Below, in pieces: positions 34,588 through 41,820 of a stretch of 64,000 nt of DNA (the stretch's first letter is position 1; every line of letters begins with the position of its first letter). The translations under genes and the position numbers were made by a program. The notes below the pieces were generated by a model. The model was not told the origin of the DNA and searched no databases. It worked only from the letters and a program-made list of their open reading frames with translations. Source of the DNA: Emticicia sp. C21 (GTDB taxonomy: Bacteria; Bacteroidota; Bacteroidia; Cytophagales; Spirosomataceae); NCBI RefSeq assembly GCF_003418935.1, contig NZ_QVMT01000002.1, forward strand, positions 62,001 through 126,000, read 5' to 3'.

Positions 34588-35565
34588 ATGAACAATAACG
34601 ATATACCCGCTTCCTTTACGTCATTTGCGGAAATGTTGACGCAATTACCTGACGATGAATCATGCCGTAAATACCTTGAATTAATACGATGGAATAGTAA
34701 GCCAACTTGTCCTCATTGCGCCGTTATTGACGAAAACTCATACCAATTAAAAGTTAAGGGTGAGTTTAAAGGTTTGTATAAATGCCGTTCATGCCGTGAA
34801 AGATTTATGGTAACAATCGGCACCATGTTTGAAGGTTCACATATTCCATTACGTAAATGGTTCATCGCCTTGTACATCTTTTCATCACATAAGAAAGGCA
34901 TATCTTCCCATCAACTTGCTAACGACTTAGGTATTACGCAAAAGTCCGCATGGTTCATGTTAAGTCGTATGCGATACGTTTTCGGCATTTATTCGGGTGT
35001 ACAATTTGAGGGCGTTGTACAGGCAGATGAAACGTACATTGGCGGCGAGAATAAGAATAGACACGCTAATAAGAAAGTATTAGATTCACAAGGCAGAAGT
35101 ACGAAAGATAAAGTTCCTATTTTGGGTATTATGGAAACAAGCGGGAAAGTTAAAACGCAGGTAATTCTAGATACTAAAGCACGCACCATTAAACCGATAA
35201 TTACCGACTTAGTTAAAAGTGGTTCGATATTGGTTACCGATGAATGGACTGCGTATAAAGGGTTAGCTAGTGAGTATGCGCATATCGTTGTCAATCATGG
35301 CAGAAGTGAATACGTAAAGGATAACTTCCATACCAATAGTATAGAAAACTTCTGGGGGTTATTAAAACGTGGTATTTATGGAATTTACCATCAGGTAAGC
35401 CCTAAGCATTTGCACCGTTATTGCGATGAATTCGCATACAGGTTTAATTCACGTAAGATTGACAGCAATGAACGGTTTGACTTCTCGTTAAAGAATACCG
35501 AAAATAAACGGTTAATGTATAAAGACTTAATAAAGAAAAATGTTTCACCAGAGCCGCTTGATTAG
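34588..35565 (+). CDS. IS1595-family transposase, intact
   Basis: A 325-residue protein with the family's N-terminal zinc ribbon (CPHC at about 47 and CRSC about 25 residues later), a helix-turn-helix (HQLANDLGITQKSAWFMLSRM), and the DDE-type domain: QADETYIGGENKN (first Asp), LVTDEWTAYKGL (second Asp) and TNSIENFWGLLKRGIYG, which is the usual third motif of this family. No frameshift or insert is found, unlike nearly all other transposases in this island. It is therefore a more recent arrival and may still be active. A hairpin (about 35551-35574) with a T run follows the stop. Confidence 0.93.
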   Translation: MNNNDIPASFTSFAEMLTQLPDDESCRKYLELIRWNSKPTCPHCAVIDENSYQLKVKGEFKGLYKCRSCRERFMVTIGTMFEGSHIPLRKWFIALYIFSSHKKGISSHQLANDLGITQKSAWFMLSRMRYVFGIYSGVQFEGVVQADETYIGGENKNRHANKKVLDSQGRSTKDKVPILGIMETSGKVKTQVILDTKARTIKPIITDLVKSGSILVTDEWTAYKGLASEYAHIVVNHGRSEYVKDNFHTNSIENFWGLLKRGIYGIYHQVSPKHLHRYCDEFAYRFNSRKIDSNERFDFSLKNTENKRLMYKDLIKKNVSPEPLD

Positions 35566-35586
35566 TGGCTTTTTATTTGTAAAGCA

Positions 35587-35796
35587 ATGGAAGAGAAATT
35601 TTCAGAAATACATCATCAAATAGTAGATGAATTAGGTACGGCATTTTCAAAATTAGGCGCTGATATTGGACTTATGGCAATAGTAATGTCATGGGGAGAC
35701 ACCTTAGAATCAAAAATAGTCTTACAACAACTTCAACACTACAACAATGCTCGTCAATACCAAACAACAACATCAGAGGAAACGATACAACTTTGA
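35587..35796 (+). CDS. Small passenger ORF of the IS1595 element
   Basis: A 69-residue frame starting 22 bp after the transposase stop, same strand. The text (IHHQIVDELGTAFSKLGADIGLMAIVMSWGDTLES) looks helical and not random, with a balanced composition. I do not recognise a family. Its 3' end overlaps the tail of the minus-strand WYL-like pseudogene, so it may not be real in its full length. Possibly a regulator or accessory protein of the element. Confidence 0.45.
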   Translation: MEEKFSEIHHQIVDELGTAFSKLGADIGLMAIVMSWGDTLESKIVLQQLQHYNNARQYQTTTSEETIQL

Positions 35797-36056
35797 GGTA
35801 TTGAATGGTCATACATACCACGAAAGCCATCATCATTTAATATCAAATTAGTAATTCCACTAATAGGAATACATCTCCAGTTTTTTGTTTTATCTCGTGA
35901 AATTCTGCCATAATATTAATAGAGTAAAGCATAATAGTGGCCATCATGTCCAATTCCTAAAACATGAGGACTCATCTTTCTACTTTGTCCGTGATAGACA
36001 AAGTCAATACTTCTTTTTTGTTGAATAGCTTGCTTTATTAATCCGTAATTAGTCAT
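35754..36056 (-). pseudogene. Small WYL-like passenger gene with an in-frame stop
   Basis: From ATG 36056 one frame of 101 codons reads YGLIKQAIQQKRSIDFVYHG, SPHVLGIGHDGHYYALLY, a TAA at 35916-35918, then YYGRISRDKTKNWRCIPI and SGITNLILNDDGF to a TGA at 35754-35756. The pattern (helix, strand, PHVLG, tyrosine-rich strand, NWRCIPI) is that of small WYL-like proteins seen beside mobile elements in Bacteroidota. The stop splits the domain in two, so it is probably dead. Coding capacity before and after the stop is convincing because both parts match the same pattern in the same frame. Confidence 0.55.
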
Positions 36057-36106
36057 AACGTAAAATAAAATTTTAATGTAAAAATAGTTTAATATTACTA
36101 AAATAT

Positions 36107-36313
36107 TTACTTGTAAGGGAATTCCGGAGTATAAGTACAGGGATCTACAATAGCGCAAATAGGACCAAACAATATCAAACCAATTATTATTACTCTCCAT
36201 TTTTTCTTGGTCTCTAAAGATGAGAAATACATACCGAAAGCTAAACAAAAACTAATGAGATTTGGCAAGATAAATATTACGACTACAATAACACCAATTA
36301 CATAAAAGAACAT
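36107..36313 (-). CDS. Small two-helix membrane protein (passenger gene)
   Basis: A 68-residue frame with two hydrophobic segments: VIGVIVVVIFILPNLISFCLA and VIIIGLILFGPICAIV, separated by a basic stretch (SSLETKKKWR). The stop is at 36107. It is inside the IS1595 element, upstream of the WYL-like pseudogene on the same strand. Function unknown; small membrane proteins of this shape occur as toxins, holins or immunity proteins, but nothing here decides. Confidence 0.5.
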   Translation of the reverse strand: MFFYVIGVIVVVIFILPNLISFCLAFGMYFSSLETKKKWRVIIIGLILFGPICAIVDPCTYTPEFPYK

Positions 36314-36360
36314 AAACGTAAATGTTTATGGACGTAAAAAAACGGGTAGCATAACTATCC

Positions 36361-36470
36361 GTAACAGAGGTACTTCGGATACCCACAACACAAAATAGCT
36401 ACGCATACCCGTATGGGCTACGTTACTGCTATTCCTGTGTTGATTGAAAATTTCCGAAGTTTTCTGTTAC
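36361..36470 (+). repeat. Large nested inverted repeat in the IS1595 passenger region
   Basis: Four successive arm pairs fold into one 110-nt hairpin: GTAACAGA (36361-36368) with TCTGTTAC (36463-36470), ACTTCGGA (36372-36379) with TCCGAAGT (36453-36460), CAACACA (36386-36392) with TGTGTTG (36436-36442), and AATAGC (36394-36399) with GCTATT (36428-36433). The centre has the palindrome CATACCCGTATG. The arms are nested in the right order, so this is either a structured RNA or a cruciform DNA site. Confidence 0.75.
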
Positions 36471-36618
36471 AAGAATCCGCCTAACAAGAAGATATTAATA
36501 GTAAATATTTATTCCGTCCTTATATATCCGTTGTTTAAAATGTGAAAAATCACGACTAATATAACCGTATTCAAACTAACGTACAAAAATTATCGTTAAT
36601 TTCGTAGTATTATTTACT

Positions 36619-36753
36619 ATGGATATGAAAACAGTAAAACAAAAGAAAGGATTGTCAGACGAAGAATTAATAAAAAAGTACGGTCAAAGTAAAATAGATT
36701 TCGATGCCGTACTTAAAAACGTAGTTGACAAGGTTACCAAAGTTAAACGGTAG
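36619..36753 (+). CDS. Small basic passenger ORF (44 residues)
   Basis: ATG 36619 to TAG 36751-36753 gives a Lys-rich protein of 44 residues containing KGLSDEELIKKYG and IDFDAVLKNVVDKV. It ends 2 bp before the right inverted repeat of the IS1595 element. The helical, charged text and the exact fit inside the element argue that it is real. Possibly a DNA-binding or transposition accessory peptide; no family recognised. Confidence 0.5.
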   Translation: MDMKTVKQKKGLSDEELIKKYGQSKIDFDAVLKNVVDKVTKVKR

Positions 36754-36779
36754 CTGGTACAGCGAAGTATATCATTGCC

Positions 36780-37764
36780 AAAACTTATTTCATCGGCCTT
36801 GACGTTTCAAAAAATGAATTAGACTTTGCTATTGTAACTTCTAATAAAGTTCTTTTTCATCAGGAAGTTACTAATGATAAAACAGGTATAGATAGTTTTA
36901 TCAAAGCACTCAAAAAGCAAACTGACTGTAATTTTAAGAACTGTTTGTTTTGTATGGGGTTTACAGGCATCTATAACAACATTCTGTTGAATTATCTGAC
37001 AGCTCATAAAGCCTCTATATGGACGGTCGGCCGCTGCCGTAGAGAATGCCCGTCAGATAAAAGATAGTATGGGAACTATCAGAGGTAAAACTGATAAGTT
37101 GGATTCCATTTTGATAGCTCAATATGCTTATAAGAACCGTGAAAATCCTTGTCTATGGCAACCTAAACGAGAGATTATCCAAAAACTTGACCGATTGACC
37201 GCCGTTCGCTCAAGGCTCAAGAATGCTGTAAAGATATTGGAGACTCCTTTAAAAGATTCCAAGAATTTGATTGGCAAAAAGGCACATAAAAACACCAGAA
37301 ATGATTTTCAGGATTCTATTAATGCACTCAAAAAAGACATCAAGGGTATTGAAATGCAAATAGAAGAGCTCATTAAAAGTGACCCTGAATTAAAACACCT
37401 CTTTGAAATCATTACTTCTATAAAAGGTATTAGTAAAGTAACAGCTACTGAAATCATTATCACTACCAATGAGTTCAAAGACATTGATGACCCTAAAAAG
37501 TTTGGTTCTTATGCTGGTTGCGTCCCATTTGAGCGTTCCTCTGGCAAAAGAAAAGGAAGGCCTAGAGTCAGTCCTTTTGCCAACAAAAAGCTTGAATCTT
37601 TATTACACATGGCTGCCATGTCGGCTATTAAATATTGTAAAGAACTTAAAGAATACTATGACCGTAAAGTCAATGAGGGTAAGAACAAAATGCTCGTTAT
37701 TAATAATGTTAGAAACAAGCTAATCTTAAGAGTTTTTGCTTGCGTAAACAAAAATCAAAAATAG
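36780..37764 (+). pseudogene. IS110-family transposase, start lost and frame broken by a 16-bp insert
   Basis: Starting right at the IS1595 edge the frame reads KTYFIGLDVSKNELDFAIV, the DEDD-type N-terminus of IS110 transposases (Asp in GLDVSK), then CMGFTGIYNNILLNYLTAH. After SIW (37022) 16 GC-rich bp shift the frame; without them it reads VENARQIKDSMGTIRGKTDK with the conserved QIK..RGKTDK motif, and on to the C-terminal transposase domain (SIKGISKVTATEIIITTNEF, YAGCVPFERSSGKRKGRPRV). The IS1595 insertion removed the start codon. The stop is at 37762-37764. Two independent lesions make it inactive. Confidence 0.87.
37023..37038 (+). repeat. GC-rich micro-insertion in IS110
   Basis: ACGGTCGGCCGCTGCC, 16 bp, 14 of 16 G or C, after TATATGG and before GTAGAG. 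Removing it joins SIW to VENARQIK in frame. The same left junction (TATGG then ACGGT) occurs at 38203. Confidence 0.8.
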
Positions 37765-37882
37765 GTTGTAGATTCAAATGTATGATGAGTTGAAGAAATA
37801 AAACAAGGGAGCGAACTTTGCGATTATGTCTCAAATAATAGTAAAGTTAGATTGCCCCCATTGTTTCTCTGCAAAAGTACAA

Positions 37883-37896
37883 TTCCATTGTGGGAA
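37883..37896 (+). other. 14-bp insertion at the N-terminus of the IS1 transposase
   Basis: TTCCATTGTGGGAA, ending in an inverted TTCC/GGAA pair. Removal joins FSAKVQ to KNG, which equals the 6-residue spacing in the other IS1-like fragment at 58254 (HSKNTK-KNG). It is not GC-rich. Confidence 0.6.
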
Positions 37897-38202
37897 AAGA
37901 ATGGGATAAAAAAGAACAAGGCTCAGAATTACAAGTGTACAGATTGTAAAAAGCAATTCCAGCATGAATACTTATACTGGGGTGCTGATATTAATATTAA
38001 ACGGCAGATTATCAAGATGCTAGTACACGGTAGTGGAGTCACAGACATTGCTAAAGTTTTAAGTGTTAGCAAAGGTTGTGTAATAAGAACTCTCGTAAAA
38101 ACTGGTACACAAGTAAACCTTAAATCAAGTAAGAAATATTATCATAAAGTACAAATAGATGAATTACATAGCTTTGTTGGTAAGAAAGAAAAAAAGGTAT
38201 GG

Positions 38203-38217
38203 ACGGTTCGCCGCGCG
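38203..38217 (+). repeat. GC-rich micro-insertion in IS1 (middle)
   Basis: ACGGTTCGCCGCGCG, 15 bp, 12 of 15 G or C, after GTATGG. It adds five residues (TVRRA) in frame between KKVW and IIYAYD, where IS1 transposases have none. Confidence 0.75.
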
Positions 38218-38475
38218 ATAATTTATGCTTATGATGCTGAAACCGATGAAATAATAGCAGTTACTGCAGGTAAGCGCAGTAAAAAGCAGGTAAAAGACCT
38301 TTTTAAACGTCTTAATGATCTCACTATAGATTGGTTTTGTACTGATAATTGGAAAGCATTCAAAGAGGTGCTACCTTATGAAAGACATTTAATTGGAAAA
38401 CAATTCACTAAAACAATTGAGGGTGTAAATACTTCATTACGAAACAGTTGTAAAAGATTAAACCGAAGAACTACC

Positions 38476-38492
38476 GCACGGGCGGCCCCGAA
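38476..38492 (+). repeat. GC-rich micro-insertion in IS1 (3' part)
   Basis: GCACGGGCGGCCCCGAA, 17 bp, 14 of 17 G or C, between RRTT and the conserved CFSK. One original base seems lost at the junction (net +16). Its reverse complement loosely fits the same core. Confidence 0.65.
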
Positions 38493-38720
38493 GTTTCTCA
38501 AAGAAAGTCTTTAATCATTGGCAAGCAATAAAATTAACAATGCATTATAGAAATCATAAAGCATCATACTTTTGAAAACATAACCCAAAAATATAACGAA
38601 AATTATAACTTTTCCCTTGTTTGAATCATAGAAATCGCGGTTGTATATTTTTTCTTCACAAATCAAATTTACAACTTCTTTCGCTCTACCTTTTTTATAC
38701 AATTAACTCAAATAGTTTCT

Positions 38721-38776
38721 AAGCATGAAGAAAATCTTTTGAGAATTTGAAAGACTATTTTTTTTATTTTTATTTG
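38721..38776 (+). repeat. 56-bp imperfect direct repeat, right copy
   Basis: Matches 23616-23671 at 51 of 56 positions in the same orientation. It is 45 bp beyond the end of the IS1 copy and about 170 bp ahead of the MBOAT gene. No gene lies between 38576 and 38945. Confidence 0.8.
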
Positions 38777-38945
38777 TGATAAAAATTATATTAGGCAGTA
38801 CATATTGTTTAAATCCACTATCATTAAAATTGCAATTTTCTAAATGATTAAGCATTATAGCTGAAATATGCACCAATGAATTGATAATTAAGTTTTTTTA
38901 ATTATTATCCTAAGCCCAAGCACCATCTTAAAATGTAATTATTTT

Positions 38946-40352
38946 ATGATTTTTAACTCTCTTGATTTTTTAGTTTTTTTTATTATTATATTCCTGTTTT
39001 TTTACTTTTCATTTGGTATTACCAGAGGTCTAATCCTATTTATATCCAGTTGCATCTTTTATATGTGGTTTATACCTTCTTATGTAATTATACTGTTTAT
39101 AACAATTTTTATAGATTATTATGCAGCAATTCATATTGAAGAAAGCGAGAGCAAAATAGGGAAAAAGAAACACCTTATCATAGGGATAGTAAATACTTGT
39201 ATAGTTTTGTTCTTCTTCAAATATTATAATTTTTTTGTCGATAACCTAAATTATCTCGGCTTTACAAGTATTAAACATTGGGATATAATATTGCCGATAG
39301 GACTCTCTTTTCACGTCTTCCAGAGTTTAAGTTATGTAATTGAAGTCTATAGAGGGAATATAAGAGCAGAACGAAACCTCCTCATCTATTCTAACTTTGT
39401 AATGATGTTTCCGCAATTGGTAGCTGGTCCAATTGAGAGAGCAGATAATATGTTGCCCCAGCTAAGAGATAATCAAAACAAGGTATCATATACGGATTTT
39501 TCAATAGGATTCGGCCGTTTTTTTTGGGGACTATTTAAGAAAGTTGCAGTGGCCGATGTCGTCAGCCAATATGTTGACGCTGTTTATAATAATTATCTTC
39601 ATCATTCAGGTAGTACTCTTTTATTAGCTACTTTCTTATTCGCTATTCAGATATATTGTGATTTTTCAGGTTATTCCGATATGGCTATAGGAGTAGCAAG
39701 AATGCTAGGGTTTAAATTTAAAGAGAATTTTTCCATTCCTTATTTCTCTAAAAGCGTAACCGAATTTTGGCGAAGATGGCATATATCATTATCCAGCTGG
39801 CTAAAAGACTATATTTATATTTCGTTTGGAGGAAATAGAAAAGGAACGCTTATAACCTATAGAAATCTTTTGCTTACCATGTTAATCGGGGGATTGTGGC
39901 ATGGAGCTTCTTGGAATTTTGTTATTTGGGGAGGCCTAAATGGTATCTATTTATCCTTTGAAAAGCTATTGAACATATCAATGGATAACCCTAAAAACAT
40001 TATTGTCAAACTATTGAGAATAGGTTATGTATTTGTGGCAATATCTTTTACCTGGATATTTTTTCGGGCGTCAACATTGTCTCAGGCCAAATACATTGCC
40101 TACAAGATTATTACTGACTTAAGCCCTGCAAAATTTAATTCTTTGAGTACCTCAATTCTTTTATCAATAACAATTAGCTTATTGTTGTTATTATTATTTG
40201 AATTTTTCTTATTCCGAAAACATAGTTTTGATAAAATATACTTAATGAAACACGGTAAGAAATATCTAAATATCCTTACAATATTTTTTATTATATATGT
40301 TCTTTTAAATGGCAATTTTAATGGAGCACAATTTATTTATTTTCAATTTTAA
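38946..40352 (+). CDS. MBOAT-family O-acyltransferase (AlgI/DltB-like)
   Basis: A 468-residue protein with about ten to twelve membrane helices. The MBOAT hallmarks are present: PIGLSFHVFQSLSYVIEVY, FWRRWHISLSSWLKDYIYI with the first conserved His, and GGLWHGASWNFVIWGG with the catalytic His. These proteins move an acyl group (usually acetyl) across the inner membrane to an extracellular polysaccharide. The next gene starts 3 bp later and encodes an SGNH-like membrane-anchored protein, the usual partner that places the acetyl group on sugar. It is the first intact chromosomal gene after the IS graveyard. Confidence 0.94.
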   Translation: MIFNSLDFLVFFIIIFLFFYFSFGITRGLILFISSCIFYMWFIPSYVIILFITIFIDYYAAIHIEESESKIGKKKHLIIGIVNTCIVLFFFKYYNFFVDNLNYLGFTSIKHWDIILPIGLSFHVFQSLSYVIEVYRGNIRAERNLLIYSNFVMMFPQLVAGPIERADNMLPQLRDNQNKVSYTDFSIGFGRFFWGLFKKVAVADVVSQYVDAVYNNYLHHSGSTLLLATFLFAIQIYCDFSGYSDMAIGVARMLGFKFKENFSIPYFSKSVTEFWRRWHISLSSWLKDYIYISFGGNRKGTLITYRNLLLTMLIGGLWHGASWNFVIWGGLNGIYLSFEKLLNISMDNPKNIIVKLLRIGYVFVAISFTWIFFRASTLSQAKYIAYKIITDLSPAKFNSLSTSILLSITISLLLLLLFEFFLFRKHSFDKIYLMKHGKKYLNILTIFFIIYVLLNGNFNGAQFIYFQF

Positions 40353-40355
40353 ATC

Positions 40356-41303
40356 ATGAGATTAATATTAATAAAAATAGCGTCAATTATATTAATCTTA
40401 CTTTTAATTGATAAGCTTTTTGGCTTTTTTTTCTACAATTATGTTTTTAAAAAGACTTTATCCGGTGAGCTTAGTGGGGGCAGTTTGCATTATCTTATAG
40501 AAAAGAAAAAAAATGTAGATTTTATCATCTTTGGTTCTTCTCGAGCAAAACATCAAATAGACCCGGAGCTTATCTCTAATCTTAATGGTCAAGGATATAA
40601 TGCCGGTATAAATGGCGTAGGTGGAGTTATATATGCCAGTGTAATGATGGAAATTGTATTGAAAGCTGGTAGTAAACCAAAAGTTCTGATACTTCAACTT
40701 GATTCAAAACACTTTCTGAAATCAAATGAAAATAAACCAATGAAGGAAATTAATGCGCTTTACCCATTTCTTTCACAGAGCTTATTTTTAAGACAATACG
40801 TAGAGCATAGTGGTTGGAGAGAGAAAGTTTTAAGCAACTCGGATATTTATAGATATAATAGTAAAGCTTATATTTCGATAGTCAATTATTTCAAACGTAA
40901 TCGCATTAAAGATAATAACGGATTTATACCATTAGAAGGAAATCTGGACACTTTAAAACTTGTAAAACCTGTTAATAACCAAATAAATCCTGAAGATTTT
41001 TACGATCTTAAATTAAAGGCTTTGAAGAATGTTATCAATACCTGTAAAGAAAATAATATAAAACTATATATAGTTTTTCCTCCGGAATTTATAGAATCCA
41101 TTAATGATAAAGATTTTTATAATAATAAGCTTAAGGTTTTTATTTATAAAGAATCAAATTCTGTAAGAGTAATAGACATGAGTAATATAAAGAATCTTAA
41201 AGGTTTAAGTGGTCCTGAAAACTGGAAAGACGAAGATCATTTTAACGGAGTCGGAGCAAGTAAATTTTCAAAATCTTTGAATGATAGTTTAGCAATCTAC
41301 TAA
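40356..41303 (+). CDS. Membrane-anchored SGNH/GDSL-like acyltransferase partner of the MBOAT protein
   Basis: A 315-residue protein with one N-terminal membrane helix (ILIKIASIILILLLIDKLF style) and a periplasmic domain. The SGNH-type serine lies in FIIFGSSRAKHQI and the Asp-His pair in WKDEDHFNGVGA, the same layout as DltD, AlgX and PatB-type proteins that take acetyl from an MBOAT partner. It starts 3 bp after the MBOAT stop, so they are one operon. It should O-acetylate a surface polysaccharide. The overall sequence is divergent and only the catalytic motifs are secure. Confidence 0.82.
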   Translation: MRLILIKIASIILILLLIDKLFGFFFYNYVFKKTLSGELSGGSLHYLIEKKKNVDFIIFGSSRAKHQIDPELISNLNGQGYNAGINGVGGVIYASVMMEIVLKAGSKPKVLILQLDSKHFLKSNENKPMKEINALYPFLSQSLFLRQYVEHSGWREKVLSNSDIYRYNSKAYISIVNYFKRNRIKDNNGFIPLEGNLDTLKLVKPVNNQINPEDFYDLKLKALKNVINTCKENNIKLYIVFPPEFIESINDKDFYNNKLKVFIYKESNSVRVIDMSNIKNLKGLSGPENWKDEDHFNGVGASKFSKSLNDSLAIY

Positions 41304-41820
41304 TAGATTTAATAAGCAGGTATTTATTCTTCTCTATAATATGTAAAAACTGAGACAAATGTATTATTATATTCTTAAAGGAGTCATTACTTTTAAACGA
41401 ATGTGTTTCAATGCAGAAGAGTTTCGTCCTTAAGTTTTGCTACAAAATGAGAGCAATATTTTCATTCAATAAAATTCAAAAAAAAATTATCTAATAAAAC
41501 ATAACATTTTAAATATATTTGTGTTTATAACAAATACTACTACCTATTGATACTTGCAAATCGTCCCAAGTCTGTTTAATTATTTACAGATTAAATATTA
41601 AATTTATAAAATCGAAAAGCACTACTAATTTTTATAATAAATACAATCTCTAATTTAAAAATCACCAAAATTGCAAAGAATAATATAATCGGGATATTTA
41701 TGGCCTTTTTATATCATTCTTATAGTCATTTGATTTTTTGTATGTTGGCATAAACTACTACATGCTAAATCGTTTTTTATTATAATTTAATTATTAACTT
41801 AATTTCTATAACTAATTAAA
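41304..41820. other. AT-rich intergenic region
   Basis: About 517 bp without a gene between the SGNH-like gene and the DUF1800 gene. Very AT-rich. I see no IS fragment, clear hairpin or known promoter motif, though the promoter of the DUF1800 operon must be here. Confidence 0.5.

Larger units (their letters stand above)
34493..36779 (+). mobile_element. IS1595-family transposon with passenger genes
   Basis: 2287 bp bounded by perfect 24-bp inverted repeats (34493-34516 and 36756-36779; left end begins GGCAATGATATACTTC). The 8 bp outside the ends, TAAATTTA and AAAACTTA, agree at 6 of 8 positions, as expected for an aged 8-bp target duplication. It holds an intact transposase gene and up to four small open frames plus a large nested hairpin. 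It is inserted at the very start of an IS110 transposase gene. IS1595-family elements with passenger genes are known. Confidence 0.88.
37826..38575 (+). pseudogene. IS1-family transposase with three short insertions
   Basis: ATG 37826 starts MSQIIVKLDCPHCFSAKVQ, the first zinc-ribbon half. A 14-bp insert (37883-37896) shifts the frame, which then reads KNGIKKNKAQNYKCTDCKKQ. The helix-turn-helix (GVTDIAKVLSVSKGCVIRTL) and DDE region (VQIDELHSFVGKKEKKVW) follow, then a 15-bp in-frame insert adds TVRRA before IIYAYDAETDEI. The rest is normal (DWFCTDNWKAFKEVLP) until RRTT, where about 17 extra bp (38476-38492) shift the frame again; CFSKKVFNHWQAIKLTMHY is then read to TGA 38573-38575. Three inserts of the same size class in one gene are remarkable. 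Confidence 0.87.
37764..38675 (+). mobile_element. IS1-family element, decayed
   Basis: About 912 bp with imperfect inverted ends starting GTTGTAGATT on the left and, read from the other strand, GTTGTAAATT on the right (ending near 38675). The transposase inside carries three extra short stretches. It starts directly at the stop of the IS110 gene. Confidence 0.6.
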
